In this document: positions 33,395-44,516 of the stretch, piece after piece | Position numbering within the stretch: the stretch's first letter is position 1 | How the letters are laid out: each line of letters starts with the position of its first letter | Origin: Haematobia irritans | Lineage: Eukaryota; Arthropoda; Insecta; Diptera; Muscidae | Reading direction: 5' to 3' | Assembly (NCBI RefSeq): GCF_050003625.1 | Contig: NC_134398.1 | Span: forward strand, 26,443,211-26,507,210 | DNA: 64,000 nucleotides | Position numbers and translations under genes: made by a program | Notes under the pieces: generated by a model | Database searches by the model: none | What the model saw: the letters and a program-made list of their open reading frames with translations, nothing else | What the model was told of the DNA's origin: nothing

Positions 33395-33456
33395 TAATGT
33401 GGTATCACAATGGATTGAATATTCTAAGTGAGCCTGAAATAAATCGGGCTGCCACT
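33395..33456 (+). repeat. SINE 3' fragment
   Basis: 'atgtggtatcacaatgga', 'ctaagtgagcctgaaa' and 'cgggctgccac' match 3209-3272 of the complete SINE; head and tail are absent. Confidence 0.75.
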
Positions 33457-33524
33457 GGAAATTATTTTCTATATTTTTCTCTATGCTTTTCGTCGACGAA
33501 AAAATTATTTTGTGAAAGATCATA

Positions 33525-33668
33525 TAGGTTGAGTTACATATCATACGTTAATCCGTGCGCTGATGGAAGGGTTGATATATTTCAGCTTGAAGTACTGTTG
33601 CTTTCAAAGAGAAAATTCAAATCTTCAATCAACGGACGCATTAACGCATGGTATGTAACTCAACCTTA
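33525..33668. mobile_element. Short MITE with about 30-bp inverted ends
   Basis: TAGGTTGAGTTACATATCAT at 33525 is inverted at the right end (ATGGTATGTAACTCAACCTT, to 33667), and the inner part (acgttaatccgtgcg against cgcattaacgcat) continues the match. 144 bp. The duplication cannot be read securely. Confidence 0.65.
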
Positions 33669-34107
33669 ATATTCTAAACGATTTAATTAATGGCGTTTTC
33701 GATTCGCAAAAAATATGTTGCCTTGGTGTTACACTACTTTTTCCCTAATTGACATTTCGGCCAAATGATAGTGTAATTCTAAAGTTATTATTAATTTATA
33801 ATATTGTGAGGTATAAAGTATCCAAAATATATGACCGTGTCCTTGATATCTTTCAATCAATTTCGAGAATGTTGCACCTTTTTTCCCAATCGAAATCGTC
33901 ATAAGAAAGACATATATTCTTAATGGAAGAAAAACATTTTTGTCGATTACCATAATATATTAGATTGCGACAACGTTCTTTTAATTCGTACAAAATTCTT
34001 TTCATCAAGATATGATAACTCTGTCCACTGAGCGAACAGGGTCGCGTTAATAATGGTACAAGGCTGCCACAAATAAGCACCAATCCTATTATTTTGCTCT
34101 TCAAATA
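33669..34107. other. Unassigned sequence
   Basis: Three short minus-strand open frames overlap here in different frames, with no recognised motif and no visible splice signals linking them. It could be a decayed gene or unique spacer. Confidence 0.3.
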
Positions 34108-35104
34108 CAGTGAAATCTCTCTTCAGCGGACACTGAAGGGACCATCGAAATGTGTCCGCCCTAGGGGGGTGTCCTTTCAAGAGACAACTGCAAAAATTAA
34201 ATCAGTGCAGACTATTTCATAATGCGACTGTTGATTAAATGATTATGTTAGAATAAAAAACAAAGAATTCAAAAGTTTTATTCATTAACAGAAAAAATAA
34301 AAAAATCATGTAAAGAAATAATATTTAACAATGTTTTTAGAATACATATTTTATTTCAATAAATATTCATTCATTGTCGTGTGTTGGTTTTAACAATAAC
34401 ATCTTGAAAATGTAATTCAAGTGATGAGCGTATATTCATAGCCTCAATATCTCCTTTGTATTCGACAAACGCTTTAAGATCTCGTGTCTTATCCATAGAT
34501 GTTGCTTCTTATTTCTTGAAGATCTATTGGTTCACATTCCTCTGCAGAGTCGTCGGAAATTTCTTGCATCTCTGCAATTGTCTCGGTCAATGAATCCAGT
34601 TGATCCAATGCTGATCTTTCAATAACTAAATCCTCGTCAATTTGGTAAAAATCATTTAAGTTGTTTTTTTCTCTATTGTACACTTCAAGCACATCTACTT
34701 TTTGTTTTAGTGTCAAAATAGACCTCTTTTTATCCATTTTCAATGTCTAGTTCGCACGAATGTATACTAACGAATGACAAATGCAATTTAAAATGTTGTT
34801 AATGCGTTTGTGGCTATATTATTTGGGGAATTCCATAAATCGCTTAAGCGAAAAACGAACTAGATGTCCGCACAATAGATTTTTTTTTGTCAAATACCTC
34901 TCAGCGTCCGTTCAAGGGAGCAGGTGTCCATACAATAGATTTTTTTTTTGTCAAATAGCTGTCCGCGTCCGTTCAAGAGAGCGTCCGCTCAAGGGAGAGT
35001 AGCTGCAATGTATTTCTTATGGAACGCTGCCGGGACCTAGCTACTGTGTCCGTCCAAAGGGGGTGCCCGCTCAAGGAAGGTGTCCGTTATGGGAGATTTC
35101 ACTG
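34108..35104 (-). mobile_element. pogo/Tigger-type element, internally deleted
   Basis: CAGTGAAATCTCTCTTCAGC at the left and GGGAGATTTCACTG at the right, flanked by TA (34106-34107, 35105-35106). The minus-strand frame 34737-34489 (83 aa from the second Met) starts MDKKRSILTLKQKVDVLEVY, like the pogo/CENP-B N-terminal helix-turn-helix. It then jumps to an acidic segment (MQEISDDSAEECEP) that resembles a Tigger C-terminal tail, so the DDE core is deleted. Both flanks contain repeats of GTCCGYTCAAGG (see finding). Confidence 0.78.
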
Positions 35105-35332
35105 TATGATCGTGAAAACCATGTTTCTTCTCCGCATAGGGTAGGGTGTATTCTAATAGTATATCGATAATGATGCTTAATTTGTTATGTAGTTATTAAT
35201 TAATTCTTATAGCAGTAATGCAATAATTTAATTTCAGGGGAAATATCTGAACAGAAAAATAAAACAAGTTGAATATTTAATAATTTTATCATTCCTAATA
35301 CACAGAAAAAAAATAAACTGGAAGAACGAAAT

Positions 35333-35577
35333 GGTTGTTAGAGACCATATACCAACATCATCTACCAAATTTCAGCCGGATCGTATGAAATTTGCTTCTC
35401 TTTGAGGCTTCGCAAGCCAAATCTGGGGATCGGTTTATATGGGGCCTATATATAGTTATGGACCGATATGGACCAATTTTTGCATGGTTGTTGAAGACCA
35501 TTTGCCAACACCATGTACCAAATTTCAACCGGATCGGATTTATATATAGCTCTCGTATATACCTTTCACCCGATTTA
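35333..35577 (-). repeat. Helentron-like family A/B fragment (A5)
   Basis: One family A unit ('ggggatcggtttatatgggg' ... 'caaatttcaaccggatcgg') runs into family B-like 'tatatatagctctcg...acctttcacccgattta'. It is interrupted by mariner H3, and family B sequence resumes at 37194. Confidence 0.6.
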
Positions 35578-37193
35578 ACAGGTTGGCTGATAAGTCCCTG
35601 GTCTGACACACAGATGACGTCGCTAGTATTAAATGCATATTATTTTTATATAGTACCAATATTCAAATGTTTCGTGTCAAAATTTGACGTAAGTCAATTA
35701 GTTTGTGAGATAGAGCGTCTTTTGTGAAGCAACTTTTGTTATTGTGAAAAATATGGTATACCCAAAGAAACTTGTTAGTAGGGACAGCAGAAAAGTCTGC
35801 TAAAACAGCAGAAAGTCTGCTGAAAAAGGGACAGCAGTAACTGTTTGCTGAAATAGCAAATATTTCCTGCTTAACAGCAAACAAAATGTTTGCTGATCGT
35901 ATTTAGGATCTTGTAAGTATATTACAGTGCAAAAATATACCAAAAACTACTTTTGGTTCTTAAATATGCTTTGAGGAAAAATTTATGACCTAAAAATTTT
36001 AGAATTTGTTGTTCATTAGGTCCTGAAGTACAAAAATATAACAGCAGACATCGACTGCTGTTTTTAGCAGACTTTTTTCTATGCGTGTAAAAAAGAAATT
36101 TCGTGTTTTGATAAAATACTGTTTTCTGAAGGGGAAAAATACGGTGGAAGCAAAAACTTGGCTTGATAATGAGTTTCCGGACTCTGCCCCAGGGAAATTC
36201 AACAATAATTGATTGGTATGCCAAATTCAAGCGTGGTGAAATGAGCACGGAGGACGGTGAACGCAGTGGACGCCCGAAAGAGGTGGTTACCGAGGAAAAC
36301 ATAAAAAAAATCCACAAAATGATTTTGAATGATCGTAAAATGAAGTTGATCGAGATAGAAGAGGCCTTAAAGATATCAAAGGAACGTGTTGGTCGTATCA
36401 TTCATCACTATTTGGATATGCAGAAGCTATGTGCAAAATGGGTGCTGCGCGAGCTCACATTTGACCAAAAACAACAACGTGTTGATGATTCTGAGCGGTG
36501 TTTGCAGCTGTTAACCGTAATACACCCGAGCTTTTCCGCCGATATGTGACAATGGATGAAACATGGCTCCATCACTACACTCCTGAGTCCAATCGACAGT
36601 CGGCTGAATGAACAGCGACCGGTAAAGCGTCTCCGAAGCGTGGAAAGACTCAAAAGTCCGCTGGCAAAGTAATGGCCTCTGTTCTTTGGGATGCGCATGG
36701 AATAATTTTTATCGATTATCTTGAGAAGGGAAAAACCATCAACAGTGACAATTATATGAGGTTATTGGAGCGCTTGAAGGTCGAAATCGCGGCAAAACGG
36801 CCCCATATGAAGAAGAAAAAAGTGTTGTTCCACCAAGACAACGCACCGTGCCACAAGCCATTGAGAACGATGGCAAAAATTCATGAATTGGCCTTCGAAT
36901 TCCCCACCTACCGTATTCTTCAGACCTGGCCCCCAGCGACTTTTTCTTGTTCTCAGACCTCAAAAGGATGCTCGCAGGGGAAAAATTTGGCTGCAATGAA
37001 GAGGTGATCACCGAAACTGAGGCCTATTTTGAGGCAAAACTGAAGGAGTACTACCAAAATGGTATCAAAAAATTTAAAGGTCGTTATAATCGTTGTATCG
37101 CTCTTGAAGGGAACTATGTTGAATAATAAAAACGAATTTTGACAAAAAAATGTGTTTTTCTTTGTTAGACCGGGGACTTATCAGCCAACCAGT
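35578..37193 (+). mobile_element. Himar1-like mariner with nested MITE (copy H3)
   Basis: Ends ACAGGTTGGCTGATAAG (35578) and TTATCAGCCAACCAGT (37193), flanked by TA. 1616 bp; without the 329-bp insertion at 35759-36087 it is about full length. That insertion sits just after the transposase start codon. The rest is traceable to 37124 but broken: frameshifts near 36200 and 36530, a stop at 36609 (TGG to TGA) and another indel near 36880. Inactive. Confidence 0.9.
35759..36087. mobile_element. MITE inserted at the start codon of mariner H3, TA duplication
   Basis: Begins TACCCAAAGAAACTTG and ends TTTTTTCTATGCGTG, with TA at 35757-35758 and 36088-36089. The interior is rich in gcagaaagtctgctg/cagcaaac motifs, like 2740-4062. 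The flanks rejoin as mariner sequence (atggTAaaaaagaaatttcg). The left terminal C of the usual CAC end appears mutated to T. Confidence 0.75.
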
Positions 37194-37454
37194 TACACTA
37201 ATATGACCACCGAAGTCTAAGTTGTAATCCGATTTACGTGTCGGCATTAGCCCACATAAATTTAAAGTCTAGAAATTTTGTAGAAAATTTTGTCCAGATC
37301 GCGACCGATTTAAAAAGATGCATATGGGAACAATAACCTTTATATATAGCTCCCAACACATTTGGCGGATTTGATATGGTATCGAAAATGTGGTTCTACA
37401 AAATGGTGCAGGGTATAATACAGTAGGCCCCGCCTGTCTTTAGACTTCCCTTAC
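37194..37454 (+). repeat. Helentron-like family B fragment (B7)
   Basis: Family B 3' part: 'tatatagctcccaacacatt', 'gatatggtatcgaaaat', then the hairpin block and 'ctttagacttcccttact'. It continues the fragment interrupted at 35577. Confidence 0.6.
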
Positions 37455-37880
37455 TCCCATCATAGAATGGTGATGGGGGTACAAAAAGTTTGTCATTCCG
37501 TTTGTAATGCATCGAAATATCGATTTCCGACTGTATAAAGTATACATATATTCTTAATCAGGCAGAAATTGTAAGACGATATAAGCATATGTCCAACTGT
37601 CTGTCTGTTGTAATCACGCTACAGTCTTCAATAATTACGCTATCGTCCTGAAATGTGGCACAGATCCGTCTTTTGTCTGCACCAAGTTCAAAGATGGGCT
37701 ATATCGGTCCAGGTTTTGATATAGCTCCCACATAAACCGATCCACCGATTTTACTTCTTGGGCTTCTAGAAACCGAAACTTCTAGAATCAGCTTCGAGTT
37801 GGAGGCTATACCGAGGTTTTAATGGGTGTTGACATAATCAATAGCATCGATGCCGCTATAAACAATTAGACGGAAATAAA
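37455..37880 (+). repeat. Helentron-like family C 5' fragment
   Basis: 'catagaatggtgatgggggt', 'gtttgtcattccgtttgtaa', 'tataaagtatacatatattc', 'ctgtctgtctgttg', then one family C unit (accgattttacttcttgggc). It shows that family C has the same 5' layout as family A. Confidence 0.6.
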
Positions 37881-39265
37881 TTATTGGCACCAAATCGTTA
37901 CCAAATCTTTGATTAATAAATCACACTTTAGTTCATTTCTACTATTTGTGAGGTGTGTACGAAAGTTTTCTTTTGCATCAGATAGCATTGGACTTATTTG
38001 TATTGTCATTGAACCGTATACCCACGTTTAGTTCATAAAAGTTTACTAGGCTATGGAAATTTTCTTAAAATAAAATTTCAAATGAAATAAAATAAAATAA
38101 ATGTTTTGAATTAAAAATTTCTAAATTTTATTTTTCTGTGTATGATAATTAATAACTTCTCATTACACTTATTAAGTAATTATCATTTAGAATCACATAA
38201 TCAATACGAGTATGTAATAATAAAATTCCAATAACTTGATTTATAATGAGAAAAAATTACCATATTATTATAAACAAGCATCAATCAATCGTTAATAGAC
38301 AAGTAGACATAGTGTAACATAGTGCACGTTTTGAATAAAAAAGCTCTTATACGAAGATATTACACCCAAAAAAAAGTGATCCCACCGTGGAAGAAAATTT
38401 AGCTTTACTTTAGAAAATTGTAACTAAAATAGTTTTCTAATTGCAACATGTTACAAATAAGTTAATACTTTTTGTCAAATTGAAGAAAATTTATTAAAAA
38501 TAATTATTTTTTTTTCTCATGTTTAAGAAAATTTCATATGTTGAAAGAAAAAATTGGATTTAAAAATTGTTACAGTGTCTTTAGCGCTATACGAAGTTCA
38601 TGACAGGTACAAATTTAGTAAAATTTACTCAGAGACTTATGAATTCAATTTAACCAAACTTCTGCCATTTTAGGAAAATATGAACTATTTTATTTTTTAG
38701 TAAAATTGTGCACTATATTTGTATACAACTTTTTTCTTATTTTTAGTTCACGTCATTAAAGTTAGCAAGAAATTATTTAAATAAGGAACATTTACTCATA
38801 TTGTGCAAAATTTAACTAAAATCAACTAATCTTCATGAACTAAAATAAAGTTCAGTTGAAAATTGTTAAAATGTCTTTAGCGCTATACGAAGTTCATGAC
38901 AGGTACACATTTAGTAAAATTTACTCATTTGAGAGACTTATAAACTCAATTTAAGCAAACTTCTGCCATTTTAGCAAAAAATTATTCAAATAAAATTTAA
39001 CTAAAATCAACTAATCTTCATGAACTAAAATAAAGTTCAGTTGGCATTAGAGCCCCCTTTTTTCTTGGTGTAGGGAATCAAAATACATTTTTGGAGCTTG
39101 TTTGTTACTTTCTAGTAAGAGTAAAACTAAAAACCAATAACATTTCCATACATAAGGAAACATTTCACTTCAACTAATTTTCATGAAATTTAAAATAAAG
39201 ATAAATTTGCATTAGAAATGTTCGTTGATTTTTTCGAAATCTGAAATATGTGTTGATTTAAATTT
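37881..39265. repeat. Family L relatives, including a TA-flanked copy at 38363-39070
   Basis: 37881-38142 is a family L fragment. 38363-39070 is a full element (CACCCAAAAAAAAGTGATCC ... TTTTTTCTTGGTG, TA at 38361 and 39071; 708 bp) with an internal duplication (about 38560-38660 and 38865-38960). The rest is AT-rich. Confidence 0.6.
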
Positions 39266-40457
39266 TTATATCCTGCGCCACACTGTGGAACAGGGTATTT
39301 AAGTTAGTGCATATGTTTGCAACATCCACACGGATGAAAAATACTGTTTTTCATATGTTTGGCTATAAACATTATATGTTTGGAACACAAATTTTTGAAC
39401 ACAATATTTTTGAGTGCAAGCATATAATGTTCATAAACTAGCATAACATATTTGGGACATATATGTTAATATGTTAGAACATATTATGTTTGGGACATAA
39501 ATTGTTTGTAAATATAATATGCTTGGATGCAAACATATATTAATTTAGAAATAGCCTATAAACATATATGTGTTTAGTAGCTTGGAGCGCTATTTAACAG
39601 GGAGCGATATTGAATTAAGTTGGTGGTTGTTTCTTGTTATTACAAAATTAACATTTTATATTTCCTTGGGCAATTGATCAGCTACTTCTTTGATCCTTAC
39701 AAACTGTGTGGTCCGCTGTTCGAATCCCCGTCCGGCAAAAGGTAAAATTAAAATAAAAAAAATTGAATAATTTCTTCTACAGTGTTTGTATTACAGAAAA
39801 AGGTGCTAAGAACTAAAAAATGTCGTGGAAGTGAGAAAGATGTGGGGGAATATACAATTAGGCAGAAACAAAATTTTGAGCATTCAGGTCGAAAACCTAT
39901 GTTGTTAGCACCTATATTACCTGTTTATTTTCATAATTCATTATGATTGTAAATATATAAATAAATAAAATTTTGAGCACAATATTGTTTGGGAGAATTT
40001 TTTTAAGCATATAATATTTTTGGGTGCAAAATGCTTCCAAACATATTATATGTTCACAAAATAAAATATTGTTTTTTGGAAGACAACATTATTGAATTTG
40101 GATGCAAAAATACAAAATGTTTGGAACTTAAACTACCCAAACATATATTGTTTAGACCAGGGATCCGGAGCGGGAGCGGAGCGGGAGCGGCATTTCTAAA
40201 ATCCGGAGCGGAGCGGGAGCGGAGCGGTTTCCAAATGAAAAACTGCTCCGCTCCGAATAAAATATTACTTGAATGAAATGGGTAACTTTGAAATTACACT
40301 GTGTAGGTAATTTCAAATATAGCTAGTACTTAGCGTAGTGTGAGTAAACGTTTAAAATGTACGATATGTATTTTTGTACGTACGTACATTGGGGAAAACA
40401 CAACGTGTTTTTTTAATAATTGTTTTCAAAAACAGCAAATGTCAAAATATATCTCTA

Positions 40458-41110
40458 CACTGAAAAAAATATTGTCGAGAGGTCAAAGATTTCATGTCTT
40501 TAAAATACGAATGCAAATTTTGCTTAGCATAGAAGACGCATTTCTCTACTATAAAGTTTTTTTCCTTGACCAAAAGTCGATAAACTTTTCAATGAAGTCG
40601 TATTGTCCTTATAATTAAGTGATTTGATTTAAAAATGGATATCATAACATGAAAGAAAAAATGTTTGGGCTAAGGTCAACTTGACTTTAATAATTTAGAA
40701 AAATCTTTAAATTTCATGAAATTGTCTTTAAATTTGTTGTCTTTTTGCATCTTAACTGCAAAGCAAAAAATAGTTCAAATATAGGACATGTTTTTCAACA
40801 CTTTATTTTAAAGACGTTTTTTACTTGAAACACAGCATAATTTCTACTAGAAGTCGAGTCTTAATTTGGAAAATAAAGTCGTCGTTAACTTGTTTTTAAA
40901 GGACTTTGATAGCATATGAAGAAAAAAAGCTGAAAAAGCGAAAAATTAAAATTTGCTTCCTAGAAGCAAGTACACCAAACTTGATTTTAAAAGAAATTGT
41001 GCCTTAAAAGTATCCTTATTTGTATTCTCCGCTTCTTTGGCTCGGAATCAATACCAAATTGTTTAAAGTAAAGACAAAATCTTTGGAACCGGGTATGCTT
41101 TTTTTCAGTG
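40458..41110. mobile_element. CAC-ended TIR element (family N), TA duplication
   Basis: 653 bp, CACTGAAAAAAATATTGTCG ... GGTATGCTTTTTTTCAGTG, TA flanks (40456-40457, 41111-41112). Almost the same length as the copy at 22691. Confidence 0.8.
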
Positions 41111-41242
41111 TAGTATGTGTTGTAAAAGTAACAACAGTACTTTCGATCAATTTCATCCCCTATTACTACAAAGATGTTTGTAATGAACGTCAAATAAATG
41201 CAATTAAACGATCTTATTTATATTTAATTTTTTAGTTTTCTA

Positions 41243-41496
41243 CACTGAAAAAAATATTGTCGTGAAGTCAAAGATTTCATGTCCTTAGAATAAGAATGCA
41301 AATTTTGCTTAAAATGGAAGACGCATTTCTCTAAAATAAAGTTTTTTTCCTTGTCCAAAAGTTTTGAATGAAGTTGTAATGTCCTTATAATTAAGTGATT
41401 TTACTTAAAAATGTGTATCATAACATGAAAGATAAAATTTTTGAGGTAAGGTCAACGTGACTTTAATAATTAAGAAAAATTCTTTTTTTTTCAGTG
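41243..41496. mobile_element. CAC-ended TIR element (family N), internally deleted
   Basis: 254 bp, CACTGAAAAAAATATTGTCG ... TTCTTTTTTTTTCAGTG, TA flanks. The left 240 bp match the longer copies, then jump to the right terminus, showing how shorter derivatives form. Confidence 0.78.
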
Positions 41497-41499
41497 TAA

Positions 41500-42825
41500 G
41501 GACATTCATATTTGCTTTACTATTGTACTATATCCTAGCATTCTCTTATTTCTGATATTAGTTCTCGAAAATTTAATTAAAATTATGGATAGTTTCAATT
41601 TTGGTTGAAAAATGTGCGAATATACATTTATTTTAATTTTTTTCTCACATTGAAAAATAATGACTTGATTTGTATTATTTCTTAAAAACGCTGTTCGAAA
41701 ATGTATTTTTACAATAAAGGGAAAAAAGCGAAATTAGGTAACACTAGATCTGAGTAAGAATATTCGTAGGTATACCACGGACTGATTTCGATGGAGGTTG
41801 TTGCAAACATAAACATAAACATACACACACACATTACAAATATAACAAAACCTCTTCCCTACGTCTCCCAGTGGAGGAATCGAGAAGGACCTTACAAATT
41901 CAGGCATGTTAAATGCCTTAAATTGGAAGGAGTTGTGTTTGTGAAGTACAGACGCGTTCCTTGTTTTGTGTTTTTAAATTTGTGAAATTGTGAAAAGTTA
42001 AACTTACAGCATGGTTGTTAAAGTTATGCAGCAGGATATTTGCCTTGGGCTCTCTTTTAAAATATAGTTTTAAAATTGTTTGCATTGCTATTTAATTATA
42101 ATTACAATGCATTTTCAATGCCTTTCTAAGTCAATCGCTCGTTTTATAAAATCCCACGTACAAATATAAGTAAACAAGCATCTAACATAATTGGATTGCC
42201 TTCAATTTCCCAAAAAGGGCCTTTATTTTTCTATAATTTCTTGAATTTAAATTCTTCCAGAGCTCAACAACAAATGTGGCGAAAGAAGTCCTGACTTAAA
42301 AATTTGTATATTTTTTCTTTAATTTTATATTAATTATCTATTTATTTATCTATCTTTGAACTCGAAACTTCTTATTGTAACAATAAATCTGAATTAAAAC
42401 AATAACTATGTCTAATAATGATAAAGTCATTCTTTTGAGAACGTATAGGGAAGACCGCCCTGTACTACAGAACACCTTCTTGACGTAGCGCTGCAACATG
42501 CCTGTAATAAGAAGGAGCGAAGGTGTGGTTTTATTTTCAGTAATTATGTAGGAATTCTTATATACACCCCTGTAGAACTCCTTCTGTTTAGAGGGCTGGT
42601 GAACGCCCTTTTATGTAAGCTACAAAGAAGGCCTTGCCCTCCATTCTCACCCTATGTTAAATGGAAAGGAAGGTGTAATGTCCTAAGCAGGCCTCTGTAA
42701 TGTCTAGACAGGCCTGGAAAAAGGCCTTCCAAGCACATGAACTACGCCGCTGGGCTGTTGCAAAACAAAAAAAAAACTTTCGGAGAGTAGTTACTTCTAC
42801 TCTGTGTATAGACTTTCAATTCCAA
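41500..42825. other. Unassigned interior of the hAT
   Basis: Low-complexity acacacac near 41825, and a 'gaaggcctt' / 'aaggccttcc' inverted motif near 42630-42740. The open frame 41791-41985 has no known domain. The hAT transposase would be expected here if the element were autonomous; I cannot see one. Confidence 0.35.
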
Positions 42826-43267
42826 TCAGCGTTGCCGTTTTGGTCCGATCGGACTAAAATTGGTCCAAAAGATTTCTAATTTTTAAATTTGGTCCGATGG
42901 CCGGACCAAACAGAATTTGGTCCATTTTGGTCCATTTTCATAAATTTGGTTTCTATCACATATTAAATAGTAGATGGTGCACCGCAAAGAATATTGTCGG
43001 GAGGCCAAATATTTCACATGCTTAAAATACGAATACGAATTTGGCTTAGAATAGAAGACGTATTTCTCTGAAATAAAGTTTTTTCCTTGTCTAAAAGTCT
43101 CTAAACTTTTCAATGAAGTCTGTTTGTCCTTATAGCTAAGTGATTCGACATAAAAATGTGTATCCTAACATGAATGAAAATTTCGTTTTAATGAAGTCAA
43201 AATGGATTTAATATTTCTGAAAAAATCTTCAAAATTAATAAAATGTTTCAACACATTGTTTTAAAGT

Positions 43268-43850
43268 CATTATACCCTAAACCACATAGTGGTTAGGGTT
43301 TAATAAGTTTGATCTGCCAAAAAATGTGCCTACCAGAAATATTGATTTTAGACCCCATAAAATATATACCGAACGACTCAGAATCACCTCTTGAGTCGAT
43401 CTAGCGCAGGATTCCGGTCGCAATTATTAACCGATTTTGATGAAGTTTGGTACAGGGAGTTTTTTTGGGCACAAGGACGAAAGCTATTGAATTTGGAATA
43501 AATCGGATCAAATTTAGATATAGCTCCCATATATATGTATTGCCCGATTTCGACAAATGGGGTCACGTTGCACTGTTTTACTAACCGATCGTCGTCAAAT
43601 TTAGCACAAAATAATCTTCTGTATCACCCTTTAAGTCTGAAAATTTCATCGAAATCGGTTCAGATTTAGATATAGGTCCTATATATTAGGTCATAAAACC
43701 CTTAGGACATAAAACCCTTATTTATCAACCGATCTTACTCAAAGTTGGCTAAATGTAATCTTCTACAGCACTAACTATATGTGCAATAAATCATCGAAAT
43801 CGGTTCAGATTTAGCTATAGCTCCCATATATGTACCGCCCGATTTTTCTA
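43268..43850 (+). repeat. Helentron-like family D fragment
   Basis: 'ataccctaaaccacatagtg' hairpin start, 'gaccccataaaatatatacc', 'gagtcgatctagc', then units with 'cagatttagatatagctccc' and 'atcaaccgatcttactcaaa'. Same layout as family B but clearly diverged. Confidence 0.55.
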
Positions 43851-44516
43851 AATAAAATAAAACTCAATTGAACAAATAATACAATGTTTGTACTATAATT
43901 TTCTCGAAGAGGAGCGGAGCGATTTTTTTTTTCTCGGAGCGGAGCGTGGAGCGGTGCGGTTTTTTTTTTTCTCCGGAGCGGGAGCGGAGCGGAGCGAAAA
44001 AAATGGACCGCTCCGGATCCCTGGTTTAGACCAATATGCTTTCAAACATATTATATATTGGAAGAGATCAAACATATAAATGTTTGGTCAATACCCAAAA
44101 ATGTATATGCTTGAAGCAAAATATGTTTGGGAGTATATGTTACAGAAGCGATTTTTTATGAGGGTGCAGAAGGAGACGAGATAGACACATGGTGTCTTTG
44201 GCAATATAGCTCAGGATCGGTCCCTTAATCGATATAGCCATTTCCGTCTATCCGTCCATCCGTCTGTCTGTGAACACATTTTTGTAATCAAAACCCTATT
44301 GATGTTGGAAGATCGGCTACAACAATCGCCAATTGTGATGGGGAAAGCGTATCAAAAAGTACGGAATGGACATGAAAATATTTTTCCATCACTATTGTTA
44401 AAAAAGCCATTTTATATTTTGTGAAATACCAAGCGCAACTAGCTTATTCCCTGCCAACATTTTGAATTTGACGGCGTTTCTGAGAATTCCCACTACGTCG
44501 AAAACAGTTGAATACG

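Larger units (their letters stand above)
40158..44023. mobile_element. hAT-type transposon with (GGAGCG)n termini, TSD GTTTAGAC
   Basis: GTTTAGAC at 40150-40157 and 44024-44031. Inverted ends CAGGGATCCGGAGCGG / CCGCTCCGGATCCCTG, extended on both sides by GGAGC/GGAGCG repeats (to about 40235 and from about 43910). 3866 bp, with no transposase frame recognised. The inside is filled with other repeats: family N elements (40458-41110, 41243-41496, fragment 42978-43262), a 'gttttggtccgat' repeat (about 42830-42955) and a Helentron-like fragment (43268-43850). An open frame at 41791-41985 has no recognisable domain. Confidence 0.88.
39329..44166 (-). mobile_element. CAC-ended TIR element, family K (copy K2), with nested hAT; CA duplication
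   Basis: Starts CACGGATGAAAAATACTG and ends CGATTTTTTATGAGGGTG. CA flanks both sides (39327-39328, 44167-44168). Without the hAT (3866 bp plus 8 bp) it is 964 bp, matching copy K3. The tRNA-like segment is on the plus strand at about 39660-39750 (tgttcgaatccccg). Confidence 0.8.
39266..44310 (+). mobile_element. Helentron-like family B fragment (B6), split by a family K element
   Basis: The left part, 39266-39328, is 'atatcctgcgccacactgtg' to 'gtttgcaacatcca'. The right part, 44167-44310, is 'cagaaggagacgagatagac' to 'cctattgatgttggaagat'. Copy B4 (48660-48700) shows the uninterrupted 'ggaacacccagaaggagacg'. Confidence 0.7.

Noticed and set aside
39660..39750. tRNA-like segment in family K
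   Set aside because: The B-box-like part is good, but no standard D-arm or acceptor stem can be drawn, and it recurs inside every family K copy. A repeat component, not a tRNA gene.
41791..41985. 64-aa frame inside the large hAT as a possible transposase piece
   Set aside because: No RNaseH-like or dimerisation motif of hAT proteins can be seen, and no neighbouring exon extends it.
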